From: Arthrobacter bambusae
GTDB lineage: Bacteria > Actinomycetota > Actinomycetes > Actinomycetales > Micrococcaceae
DNA: 64,000 bases
Assembly (NCBI RefSeq): GCF_022606295.1
Contig: NZ_JAHHZS010000010.1
Span: forward strand, 1-64,000
Direction: 5' to 3'
Shown here: positions 16,929 through 24,893 of the stretch, in pieces
How positions within the stretch are numbered: the stretch's first letter is position 1
How the letters are laid out: each line of letters opens with the position of its first letter
The notes under the pieces: generated by a model
What the model was told of the DNA's origin: nothing
Seen by the model: the letters and a program-made list of their open reading frames with translations, nothing else
Database searches by the model: none
Position numbers and translations under genes: made by a program

Positions 16929-17494
16929 ACGCCGTCTTCGATCAGGCTCTTTGGGCTGTGGGCCGAGGCTCCGGCGTGGTGGCCCTCGTGCTCCTGACAC
17001 TTTCCGTCCTGCTGGGAATTGGCGTCCGCTCCGGGCGGGCTGTCGTGGGGATCCCGCGGTTTGCGGTCACGTTGGTGCACCGCAATGTCTCACTCTTTTC
17101 GCTCTTGTTTGTTGTGGTCCATGTTGTGTCCTTGCTCTTTGATCCATTCGCCCAACTGAGGCTGGTGGATTTCTTCGTTCCCTTCCTGGGCGCATATCAG
17201 CCGTTCTGGCTCGGACTTGGGACGATCGCCTTCGATCTCCTGATCGTCGTGACGATCACCGCTTTGCTTCGCAACAAGATCGGTCCCAGGGCGTTCAAGG
17301 CCGTGCACTGGCTGGTCTATGCGATGTGGCCCGTTTCGGTGCTTCATGCCATCGGAAACGGCACGAACGGCCGCGAACCCTGGTTCCTCGTCCTTGCGGT
17401 GCTGTGCCTGCTGGCAGTGGGAGGGGCCATCGCGTGGAGGTTGCACGAAGACTTTGTCGAATACCGGAACGTGCGCAGCCAGGACACCCGATGA
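16925..17494 (+). CDS. Ferric-reductase-like haem membrane protein
   Basis: 189 residues with about six membrane helices of the ferric-reductase-like transmembrane family (MsrQ/NOX type without a flavin domain). Paired histidines H52/H66 and H128/H141 fit two b-haems stacked across the membrane. ATGA overlaps on both sides place it in one translational unit with ApbE and the NuoF-like gene. It is a good candidate to pass electrons from the cytoplasm to the flavinylated outer protein; direction and acceptor are inferred. Confidence 0.82.
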   Translation: MNAVFDQALWAVGRGSGVVALVLLTLSVLLGIGVRSGRAVVGIPRFAVTLVHRNVSLFSLLFVVVHVVSLLFDPFAQLRLVDFFVPFLGAYQPFWLGLGTIAFDLLIVVTITALLRNKIGPRAFKAVHWLVYAMWPVSVLHAIGNGTNGREPWFLVLAVLCLLAVGGAIAWRLHEDFVEYRNVRSQDTR

Positions 17495-18714
17495 CGTCGG
17501 ACCAGAGCACCATAAGCCGCCGGGACCATGTTGCCGGTCCGGGCGGCGCAACACGATTGTTTGCCGCCGGTTCAGCCGATTTGGCAAGCCACGAGGCTGT
17601 CTTTGGTCCGCTTCCGGCAATGGACCTGGCTCCGTTGATCGACGAACTGTTGCAGTCCGGGCTGGATGGCCGCGGAGGGGCAGGGTTTGCGGCTTGGCAG
17701 AAGCTGGCGTCGGTCCCCGCAGGTGGACGGCGGCCGGTCGTCGTCGCCAACGGCGCGGAAGGCGAACCGTTGAGCCAGAAGGACGCAGCCCTGCTGCACA
17801 ACGCCCCCCATTTGGTGATCGACGGCATCCTGATCGCAGGCCGGAGCCTTGGCGCCAGGGAATTGCATTTGTATGCCGGCGCGGAGCAGCTGGTTCCCGT
17901 CGCCCGCGCTTTGGAAGAGCGCCGGGAGGCCCGTATACGCCTGCACGAAGCACCGGATACGTTTATCTCCGGAGAAGCGACTGCGGCTGTCAGTGCTATT
18001 TCCGGGGGCCCGGCTATCCCGCGCGACCGAACAAGGCGCCTGAGCGACAGCGGACTGAATGGGCGGCCGACCCTGGTCCACAACGTGGAGACACTGGCGC
18101 ATCTCGCTCTGATCTCCCGCTTCGGTTCTGCGTGGTTCCGCGGCGTCGGAACCGGCTCTGCACCCGGGTCCAGACTCATCACCCTGTCCGGGAACGCGGC
18201 CGGACCAAGAGTCTACGAGATCCCGACCGGCGTGCGCCTGACGGAGGTCCTCCTGGGTACCGGCATCGAGCTGCCCTCTGTCCGCGCTGCTCTTGTGGGC
18301 GGGTACCACGGCACGTGGCTCGCCGCGGACCAGATCGACGTACCGTTCTCAAAGGAAGGGCTGGCCCCTGTGGGTGCCAGGACAGGTGCGGGGATCGTCA
18401 TGACGCTGGGGTCCGGGTCCTGTGGCCTCGCGGCTACCGCTGACATTCTGGCCTACTTGGCCGGCCAGTCGGCGCGCCAGTGTGGTCCTTGCACCAACGG
18501 CCTTCCCGCCATCGCAAGGCTGTTCGCGCGCCTGGCTTACGGTGACACCACCGGGAAGCTTCCGCAGGAGATCCGCCGGCTCGCTGTTCTCGTGACCGGC
18601 CGGGGCAGCTGCGCCCATCTGGACGGGACAGCACGGCTTGCCTCCAGTGCCCTGATGGCTTTTGCCTCCGACGTCGAAGCACACCTGCGCGGGCGATGCG
18701 AGGCGCTGCGATGA
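17491..18714 (+). CDS. NuoF-like NADH:acceptor flavoprotein with altered Fe-S motif
   Basis: 407 residues with the FMN/NADH-binding fold of complex I subunit F: GRGGAGFAAWQK (60-71), VVVANGAEGEPLSQKD (84-98), then the SLBB region (AGPRVYEIPTGVRLTEVL) and C-terminal Fe-S helical domain. The canonical C-x2-C-x2-C...C site is only C331-x2-C334...C374; the third Cys position is Gly337-like. No NuoE or NuoG is adjacent. It is followed by a ferredoxin (ATGA overlap), suggesting NAD(P)H-ferredoxin electron exchange. Confidence 0.85.
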   Translation: MTSDQSTISRRDHVAGPGGATRLFAAGSADLASHEAVFGPLPAMDLAPLIDELLQSGLDGRGGAGFAAWQKLASVPAGGRRPVVVANGAEGEPLSQKDAALLHNAPHLVIDGILIAGRSLGARELHLYAGAEQLVPVARALEERREARIRLHEAPDTFISGEATAAVSAISGGPAIPRDRTRRLSDSGLNGRPTLVHNVETLAHLALISRFGSAWFRGVGTGSAPGSRLITLSGNAAGPRVYEIPTGVRLTEVLLGTGIELPSVRAALVGGYHGTWLAADQIDVPFSKEGLAPVGARTGAGIVMTLGSGSCGLAATADILAYLAGQSARQCGPCTNGLPAIARLFARLAYGDTTGKLPQEIRRLAVLVTGRGSCAHLDGTARLASSALMAFASDVEAHLRGRCEALR

Positions 18715-18935
18715 CCGGGGGAAAGGTGCCCCGCACCACAATGCACATCGACTGGACCCGTTGCGACGGCCGGGGCCTGTGCATCGAATTGCTTCCGGAA
18801 CTGCTCACCCGAGACGATTGGGGATACCCGCTCGGCCGTGGCGGCTCCGAAATCGCCATCCCCCGGAACCTGGAAGACGCGGCCCGGGACGCAGTGGCGC
18901 TGTGCCCGACGCAAGCGCTCAGCCTGCACCAATGA
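18711..18935 (+). CDS. Small ferredoxin, [3Fe-4S] type
   Basis: 74 residues: HIDWTRCDGRGLCIELLPELL gives C-x5-C, and a distal CPTQAL supplies the third Cys; this three-Cys pattern is that of actinobacterial 3Fe-4S ferredoxins usually serving oxidoreductases or P450s. ATGA overlap with the NuoF-like gene implies that it is the partner that enzyme reduces or oxidises. The spare frame upstream was not used because the overlap start fits. Confidence 0.85.
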   Translation: MTGGKVPRTTMHIDWTRCDGRGLCIELLPELLTRDDWGYPLGRGGSEIAIPRNLEDAARDAVALCPTQALSLHQ

Positions 18936-18972
18936 CGCCGTTGGCCCCAGCTCCGCCGCCTATACTCCGACT

Positions 18973-19644
18973 ATGAATGAGATGAAGCCGCGCGTTCTTT
19001 TGGTCGAGGATGACGTGGAGCTTCGGGCGATGTTGGAGGAGTTGCTGCTCGGCGAGGGCTACGAAGTGTCCAGCGCTTCGGATGGACAGAAAGGCCTCCA
19101 CCTCGCGCTGACCGGGGAGTTCGACGTCCTGGTTCTAGACCGGGGCCTCCCGGTCATGGACGGGTTGAACCTGTTGACGAAACTGCGCAGGGAGGGCGTC
19201 GAGACGGTTGCGCTCATTTTGTCCGCATTGGGCAATCCTGCGGACAGGGTCGAGGGGCTCGACGCCGGTGCGGAGGACTACCTGTCGAAGCCGTTCGACG
19301 TCGAGGAACTTTTGGCCCGGCTGCGTGCCTTGCGACGGCGGCATATCGCCACCGCGACGACCCTGCGGATCAGTGGTGGTCATTTTGACCTCGAAGCGCG
19401 CAGCGTGACCCGCTCTGATGGTTCCGTCGTGGTGCTGTCCGAACGGGAAAGCGCCTTGCTGGAGGAGCTGGCACGCTGGCCGAACCGGGTCTTCGGGCGT
19501 GGCGAGATCCTTGAATACGTCTTCCCGAACGCCGAGGAGGCAGGGGTGGTCGATACGTATGTCCATTACCTCCGGCGGAAGCTGGGACGGGGGAGCGTGC
19601 GGACGGTTCATGGCGTCGGCTACAGGATCGGCACGCTCGCATGA
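18973..19644 (+). CDS. OmpR-family response regulator
   Basis: 223 residues. Receiver domain with acidic pair D13/D14, phosphoacceptor D56 (VLVLDRGLP) and K106; C-terminal winged helix (about 130-220; ESALLEELARWPNRVFGRGEILEYVF, VDTYVHYLRRKLG, TVHGVGYRI). It overlaps the sensor kinase start (ATGA). It sits inside the redox cluster, so it probably controls it; 11-base direct repeats at 15607-15628 are candidate sites. The ATG at 18973 is chosen because the receiver begins there; 37 bases separate it from the ferredoxin. Confidence 0.92.
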   Translation: MNEMKPRVLLVEDDVELRAMLEELLLGEGYEVSSASDGQKGLHLALTGEFDVLVLDRGLPVMDGLNLLTKLRREGVETVALILSALGNPADRVEGLDAGAEDYLSKPFDVEELLARLRALRRRHIATATTLRISGGHFDLEARSVTRSDGSVVVLSERESALLEELARWPNRVFGRGEILEYVFPNAEEAGVVDTYVHYLRRKLGRGSVRTVHGVGYRIGTLA

Positions 19645-20933
19645 AGGGCCAAGCCGAGGACGAACTGCAGCGTTCCTCTTGGCGGCTGGCCCTGCAGACC
19701 GGAGCTTTGTTGGTGCTGCTTTTGGTGGCGATTGCCGGATCGGTACTTTTGATTGTCAGCACGAGCCAGGCCAGCGCAGCCCAACGCCTCCTGACCACCG
19801 CCACCGAGCACGTGGACTCGATCGTTGACGCCCCCGCCGGAACCTGGCTCGCGATCTCCAACCAGGGCGTGTTGACGGTGTCCCCCGGGATGCCCTCCGG
19901 ACTGCCGGACCTCAAGGCCATCGAGGCGGTCGCCGCCAGCGGAGACGCCGCCCAGGAGGACGTTTCCATAGCTGGCCGCCCGTACACCGTCCGGACCGCC
20001 GATTCCGGAAGTCGGGTAGTCCAGGCAGTGTTCGATCGCCACGAGAATCTGGAGGAATTGAATCGGCTGGGCCTGGCCCTGTTGTTGACGTGCGGCGGAG
20101 CGGTGGTGTTGGCGAGCCTTCTGGCGGTGTGGCTGGCCCGGCGAGCCATGCGGCCCATGGCCGAGGCCCTCGACCGGCAGCGGCGATTCGTCGCAGATGC
20201 AAGCCACGAACTGCGCACGCCGCTGACCCTGCTGAGTATGCGGGCGCAAATGCTGCGGCGCCGTGTGGCATCTTCTCCGCTGCAGGAACCGCCGGCAAGC
20301 ATCGAGGCGGACGTGGATGCCATGGTTGAAGATTCGCGCTCACTGACCCGTCTGCTCGAAGACCTGCTCATCTCGGCGGATTCACGGAGGATCGAGCTCA
20401 CGGAGATCGACGTCGTGGCACTGGCGGACGACGTCGTCGAGTCGTTTTCCGTCTCCGCCGCGCGTCGCGGTGTCACCGTTGAACGAAGTGGACTAACCGG
20501 GCCGCTGGGAATCATTGCCGCTCCAACGGCGCTGCGCCGGCTTTTCGTGGCGTTACTGGACAACGCCGTCCGTTTCGCCCGGGAAAGGGTGGACGTGGCG
20601 GTAACGGCAGACGCGAGGACCCTGGTCATCACGGTCCGCGATGACGGGCCCGGATTTGCCGACGATGTCCGGCCACGGGCCTTCGAGCGATTCGCAACCG
20701 CGCCGCCAGCCGACGCCGCTCCGGAGGACGGCACCGCGGCGCGCCACTATGGTCTCGGACTCGCCCTCGTGGCTGAAGTGGCCGCGCAGCACGGCGGCCG
20801 GGCGGAAATCGCTGCGCAACCGTCCGGAGCGGCAGTCGTGGTGCATCTGCCGATCCGAAGGAACCAAGGGAACTCTCCAGCAGCCGGTTCCTGGTTACGC
20901 GCCTTTGTTTCCAGGGTTCGAAGAATGTTCTAA
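19641..20933 (+). CDS. Membrane sensor histidine kinase
   Basis: 430 residues: TM1 about 17-40, a ~100-residue extracytoplasmic domain (41-144), TM2 about 145-166, HAMP-like linker, phosphoacceptor H189 in DASHELRTPL, N-box LLDNAVRFA, G1 DDGPGF and G2 YGLGLALV. The C-terminus ends in a basic tail. Partner of the overlapping response regulator. The outer sensor domain lacks cysteines or histidine clusters that would betray its ligand. Confidence 0.92.
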   Translation: MKGQAEDELQRSSWRLALQTGALLVLLLVAIAGSVLLIVSTSQASAAQRLLTTATEHVDSIVDAPAGTWLAISNQGVLTVSPGMPSGLPDLKAIEAVAASGDAAQEDVSIAGRPYTVRTADSGSRVVQAVFDRHENLEELNRLGLALLLTCGGAVVLASLLAVWLARRAMRPMAEALDRQRRFVADASHELRTPLTLLSMRAQMLRRRVASSPLQEPPASIEADVDAMVEDSRSLTRLLEDLLISADSRRIELTEIDVVALADDVVESFSVSAARRGVTVERSGLTGPLGIIAAPTALRRLFVALLDNAVRFARERVDVAVTADARTLVITVRDDGPGFADDVRPRAFERFATAPPADAAPEDGTAARHYGLGLALVAEVAAQHGGRAEIAAQPSGAAVVVHLPIRRNQGNSPAAGSWLRAFVSRVRRMF

Positions 20934-20992
20934 GAACCCGAACCTAGCATTGCGAGCATGAGCAGACCATGGGGCGCCCGCGGAGGTAGCAG

Positions 20993-22408
20993 ATGACGGC
21001 CCGGGCCGGAGCGACGGACCGGACGACCACCCAGCGGCGGATGCCACAACGGGCGCGTTATCTGCGGCGGGCACGCCTGGCGGACTTCTTGGAAACCATC
21101 GTCTGGTTGTCGGTCGCCCTCGTACTGGCACTGTTCCTGGCGGACAGCGGATTGGTGGAGTTCAAGACCGTCCCGGGCGCCTTTACCGCCGTCGGCATCA
21201 TTGCGGGGCTCGTAGGAACCGACCTGATGCTGATCCAACTCCTCCTTGCGGCGCGGCTCCCGGTCATTGACCGGGCCTTTGGCCACGACCGGGCCTTGTT
21301 GGTCCACCAGCGCTTGGGCAAGCCCGTCTTCTACCTCATTTCCTCACATGTGCTGCTGCTCTGGGTCGGCTACGCGCTGACGTCGCGATTGAACGTGTTT
21401 GCGGAGATATGGGACATGTTCATCTCGCTGCCTGACATGAAAGTCGCCTACCTGGGGTACGCGCTGTTAGCCATCGTCGTGATCACCTCACTGGTACTTG
21501 TCCGGCGGAAGTTTTCCTACGAGGCATGGCATGTTGTCCACTTCCTTGCATATGGCGCCGTTCTTGCCGCCCTGCCGCACCAGTTCAGCACCGGGCAATT
21601 GTTCGCGGACGGAACCTGGGCGCGCTACTACTGGCTCACGCTCTACCTCGGGGTCGCGGCGGCTCTGCTGGTCTATCGGTTCATCATTCCCGTGGTGCGG
21701 ACTCTGCGGCACGACCTTCGGGTGAGCAACATCGTCACCGAGGCGCCGGGCGTGTACTCCATCGAGATGACCGGACGATCGCTTGCGGACCTTCGGGTCC
21801 GCGGCGGCCAATTCTTCATCTGGCGCTTCTGGTCACGCGGGCTCTGGTGGCACGCCCACCCCTTCTCGCTCTCGGCGGCCCCCGGGGTCCTTCGTCTCAA
21901 AGTCACCGTTCGTGAGCTGGGAGGCGGAACCGCCGAATTGAGTGCTCTCCCGATCGGCACCAGGGTAAGCATCGAAGGACCCTACGGACTCTTCACAGAC
22001 CGGGCCCGGACTACCCGGCGGGCTGTTGCGGTCGCGGCCGGCATCGGAATTACGCCCATCATCTCCTTGCTGGAGCAGGGCGACTTTGCTCCCGGCGAGA
22101 TGACGGTGATCGTCAGGGCGCCGGACGAGAAGGGTCTGTACCTCTACCGCGAGCTCCAGAAACTGTGTGTCAAGAAATCTGCAACGCTCTACGTCCTGTT
22201 GGGGCGTCGGCCGAAAAGGGGCCACGACAGCTGGCTTCCGGCCCGCGAGGCCAGCCACCGCATGAGCCTGTCCACGATCGTCCCCCATGTGCGGGACGCC
22301 GACGTGTTCGTGTGCGGGCCGAGCGACTGGACAGACCTGGTGGTTGAGGACGCAAGACGCGCGGGCGTGCCCCGGTTCCGCATCCACTACGAAAGGTTCA
22401 GCTGGTGA
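20993..22408 (+). CDS. Membrane ferric-reductase/ferredoxin-reductase-type oxidoreductase
   Basis: 471 residues: six-helix ferric-reductase-like membrane domain (about 35-235) with haem histidines such as H105/H119 and H180/H183/H196, then a cytoplasmic FNR-type module with FAD motif HPFSLS (289-294), NAD(P)H-loop GIGITP (350-355) and a terminal CGPSDW. It resembles bacterial NOX/Fre-like enzymes that move electrons from NAD(P)H through FAD and two haems to an outer acceptor. It is separated by 59 bases from the sensor kinase and overlaps the FMN-binding gene (GTGA), its likely electron acceptor. Confidence 0.87.
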   Translation: MTARAGATDRTTTQRRMPQRARYLRRARLADFLETIVWLSVALVLALFLADSGLVEFKTVPGAFTAVGIIAGLVGTDLMLIQLLLAARLPVIDRAFGHDRALLVHQRLGKPVFYLISSHVLLLWVGYALTSRLNVFAEIWDMFISLPDMKVAYLGYALLAIVVITSLVLVRRKFSYEAWHVVHFLAYGAVLAALPHQFSTGQLFADGTWARYYWLTLYLGVAAALLVYRFIIPVVRTLRHDLRVSNIVTEAPGVYSIEMTGRSLADLRVRGGQFFIWRFWSRGLWWHAHPFSLSAAPGVLRLKVTVRELGGGTAELSALPIGTRVSIEGPYGLFTDRARTTRRAVAVAAGIGITPIISLLEQGDFAPGEMTVIVRAPDEKGLYLYRELQKLCVKKSATLYVLLGRRPKRGHDSWLPAREASHRMSLSTIVPHVRDADVFVCGPSDWTDLVVEDARRAGVPRFRIHYERFSW

Positions 22409-22899
22409 GGGCCCGTAGCGCCGTACTGGCCGGCCTCGCTTCCGCCGCCGTCCTCCTGATCGGGTGGCATGCCGGAAACCAAGCTGATTCCGCATCCAGC
22501 CGCACCACAACGAAGGCGGCCAATCCGCCGTCGGGCACCGGAACGCTTTCCGGGCCGGGCAGCCCGACGGCGGGAAGCACCAGCGCCGGTCCCGCGGGCC
22601 CGGTCGCTTCCGGTGCGAAAGATGGAACCTTCGACGGCAGCCAGATCCAGACCCGGTATGGCACGGTGCAAGTCCAGGCCGTGATATCCGGCGGCAAGAT
22701 CGCCGACGTGGTGCCGCTGCAGCTCACCGACGTCGGGTCCCTGTCCGGTGAAATCGACCAGCAGGCCGTGCCGATGCTCAAATCCGAGGTGCTATCGAGC
22801 CAATCAACAAACGTGGACACAGTGGGAGGGGCTACCTACACGAGCGAGGGCTACCTCAGCTCGTTGCAGGCGGCGCTCGACGCAGCGAACTTCAAGTGA
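22405..22899 (+). CDS. Anchored FMN-binding domain protein (ApbE substrate)
   Basis: 164 residues, GTG start overlapping the reductase stop. An N-terminal membrane/signal segment (VLAGLASAAVLLIGW), a Ser/Thr/Pro/Gly-rich linker (30-70) and an FMN-binding domain (72-164). The flavinylation motif is DTVGGATYTS with D138 and acceptor T144, close to the D-x-x-[ST]-G-A-T-x-[ST] sequence recognised by ApbE. It should sit on the outer face of the membrane as a covalent flavoprotein, receiving electrons from the membrane reductase(s) of the cluster. Confidence 0.85.
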   Translation: MRARSAVLAGLASAAVLLIGWHAGNQADSASSRTTTKAANPPSGTGTLSGPGSPTAGSTSAGPAGPVASGAKDGTFDGSQIQTRYGTVQVQAVISGGKIADVVPLQLTDVGSLSGEIDQQAVPMLKSEVLSSQSTNVDTVGGATYTSEGYLSSLQAALDAANFK

Positions 22900-22911
22900 A
22901 CGCGCGCGGGA

Positions 22912-23865
22912 CTAGCGGTGCTTGTAGTAGTCCCTCCAGATCAAGCGGTGCACGGGTATGCGGCGTGGCAAGGACCTGAGTCCGGGGATGAAGGGCACCA
23001 GGGTCAGGAGCAGCGTCAGGATCACCATGGAAAACACCACAAGGACATCGGCGTTCGGCGATGATTTGAATGGTTCCACTTGGTAGAGGGCGGAGAAGAG
23101 CCACAGCCAGGACTGGCCGGGATAGTTCCCGGTTTCATTCATCATTCCCCACTGGTCGCCCGTCAGGTGCTGGGCGTCGGCGAGGCCAGGGAAGTAGGTA
23201 CCGTCACCGAGGAACAGGATGCTGGCTTTGTAATCGGTGTTGTAGAAGGAGCACTTTGCGCTCATTACCGGATCAAGTGCGCCTTGCTGCGCCATGGCCA
23301 GAAGTGCCCCGGTGAGGGCCGGTACGGGGCCGAAGTCGCCGGGACCCACTTTGGCCGGGTCGTTGTCCGGAGCTTTGCTGAGGGCGTCCGTGTAGGCGGC
23401 AGTCCACGCAGTGTGTTGCGCGTCGCTTGCCTTCGTCCATTCCTCGACCGCCGCCGGGGGTGTCGGAAGGGTCTGGAGGGGAGTGATGACGAAGTCGCTC
23501 GCGGTGTCGATCGGTAGCCGCACGCCCGAAAGGCTCTGAAGGTCGACAGGGCCGAGTTTTTGCGAGGCATCGGGCGTCGAATTGTAGGGCGGTCCATACC
23601 CGGCGGTATGGCTCGTACCGCCAAGTTCCGCGGTTGCCGTTGCCACGAAATCCGCGGGCTGGGCCTGGGCCCATGACTTGAGGGTCACGCTGGGGTCGTC
23701 CGGCGAGCTGAAGACTGCTGAGAGCCCAAGGACAAGCAGCCCGACAACCACCAGGCCCACAGCAAGTTCCTTGAACAGGTCGTATTCGCGCAACGTGCCG
23801 GTCCATGGCCTGCTGGCGATGTCATTTCGTGCGCGCCATGACGTTGACCCTGGAGCCTTGCTCAT
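22912..23865 (-). CDS. Two-helix membrane protein of the cytochrome b operon
   Basis: 317 residues: TM near 34-54, a ~215-residue outer domain, TM near 272-295 and a basic tail (PRRIPVHRLIWRDYYKHR). The outer domain has one visible Cys (in SAKCSFYN) and no CxxCH haem site. The final part (SWLWLFSALYQVEPF...VPFIPGL) is faintly like the C-terminal half of cytochrome b/subunit IV with a large insertion. The ATGA overlap with the cytochrome b gene argues that it is a subunit of that complex. Family not recognised with certainty. Confidence 0.7.
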   Translation of the reverse strand: MSKAPGSTSWRARNDIASRPWTGTLREYDLFKELAVGLVVVGLLVLGLSAVFSSPDDPSVTLKSWAQAQPADFVATATAELGGTSHTAGYGPPYNSTPDASQKLGPVDLQSLSGVRLPIDTASDFVITPLQTLPTPPAAVEEWTKASDAQHTAWTAAYTDALSKAPDNDPAKVGPGDFGPVPALTGALLAMAQQGALDPVMSAKCSFYNTDYKASILFLGDGTYFPGLADAQHLTGDQWGMMNETGNYPGQSWLWLFSALYQVEPFKSSPNADVLVVFSMVILTLLLTLVPFIPGLRSLPRRIPVHRLIWRDYYKHR

Positions 23866-24563
23866 TTCGTGTCCTCGCTGTCAGTGGCCGGGTTTGGCGC
23901 CGTCGATCGTAGCTGGGCATCGGATGCTGCAGCCTCCAACGGGGGTACCACCCCGTGCATCCGTACGAGTACGACGTGAAGGGCGACGACGACGGCGACC
24001 ACCAAGGGAAGGAGCGTGATGTGCCACATGAGTAGCTGGCCTAGATCGGCGACGTTGAACCACGCACCTATACCGACCGCGTTGAGGGCGTCTTTTGCCT
24101 GGAACGCAATCCACTGCGAATCGAAATTTGTTTGAAGGAGGTATCCGGTGAAGGCGGTGACAATCGAGACGACGAATGCGAGCATCCCGGTGATCCACGT
24201 CAGCACCCTGCCGCCCCGCCAGGCAGCCATCCAGAATTTGCCCCAAAGGTGGATCACCATGAACATGAAGAAAAGTTCAACGCTCCACAAATGGGTGCTG
24301 TTGATGAAACGGCCCAGGCCGGAGACGTGGAACCAGGTGGGTCCGTTCAACGCCAGTACGGCACCGGAACCGAGGATGTAGACGAACGCTGCAACGGCGC
24401 CCATGCCGAAGACGTAAATCCAGGACGATACGTAGCTCGGCTGGCCTTCGGGAAGCAGCTTGTCCGGTGGCAGCCGGCGCAAGGCCCAGCCCCGGGCCTT
24501 TCCTGTCCAGGTGGAAAAGCGTGGCTCCTCGTCAGTCGGAACGGGCGCGCGGTCAACCCTCAT
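23862..24563 (-). CDS. Cytochrome b6-like N-terminal-domain protein
   Basis: 233 residues with four membrane helices. Haem ligands: H91 and H105 in helix B (14 apart) and H181 and H196 in helix D (15 apart), exactly the spacing of cytochrome b6 rather than mitochondrial cytochrome b. Conserved features include GGRVLTWITGMLAF and FTGYLL before the Qo region. It would transfer electrons across the membrane with two b-haems. No Rieske protein, cytochrome c1/f or canonical subunit IV is encoded nearby; instead it is coupled on both sides to a 55-residue and a 317-residue membrane protein. Confidence 0.85.
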   Translation of the reverse strand: MRVDRAPVPTDEEPRFSTWTGKARGWALRRLPPDKLLPEGQPSYVSSWIYVFGMGAVAAFVYILGSGAVLALNGPTWFHVSGLGRFINSTHLWSVELFFMFMVIHLWGKFWMAAWRGGRVLTWITGMLAFVVSIVTAFTGYLLQTNFDSQWIAFQAKDALNAVGIGAWFNVADLGQLLMWHITLLPLVVAVVVALHVVLVRMHGVVPPLEAAASDAQLRSTAPNPATDSEDTK

Positions 24564-24727
24564 TTTCGACTCCTTCGGCCTGGAAACGGAACCACCAGGG
24601 CGAGAATGAATAGCACGACCATAACCGCAATCACCATCAGATTGCCGAATTGGATGAGGAAGTCACCCCACTGGAAATAGATTCCGGGATCCGGCATTCC
24701 AGCATCCGACTGTTCTATTCCGAGCAT
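24560..24727 (-). CDS. 55-residue single-span membrane protein, cytochrome b operon
   Basis: A small gene, easily missed. It reads MLGIEQSDAGMPDPGIYFQW, then GDFLIQFGN, a hydrophobic helix MVIAVMVVLFILALVVPF and a basic end PGRRSRK. Its TGA overlaps the cytochrome b6-like ATG (ATGA), and AAAGAGG lies five bases before the ATG (another ATG sits one codon upstream). The basic C-terminus predicts N-out/C-in topology. It resembles in size the small accessory subunits of quinol-oxidising complexes, but no family is recognised. Confidence 0.7.
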   Translation of the reverse strand: MLGIEQSDAGMPDPGIYFQWGDFLIQFGNLMVIAVMVVLFILALVVPFPGRRSRK

Positions 24728-24813
24728 CATGGCCTCTTTCGACGAAGGGCGTTCCTGAGGGTGAGAACCTGTCCTTAGAACGAAACGCTACAAGCTTGCT
24801 GGCCAACAGACAC

Positions 24814-24827
24814 GGGTCCAAGGGCCC
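24814..24827. promoter_or_regulatory. DosR-like palindrome between cytochrome b operon and PPOX gene
   Basis: GGGTCCAAGGGCCC (GGGnC-N4-GnCCC) lies 66 bases upstream of the PPOX-fold gene (24894) and about 87 bases upstream of the divergent cytochrome b operon (24727), so it could control either or both. Confidence 0.6.
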
Positions 24828-24893
24828 TATTGGATAGTGCGGACGGCGTGCATGCTGGAATGGCTTGGAATGCCGCAATCGAAAGGACCCGCC

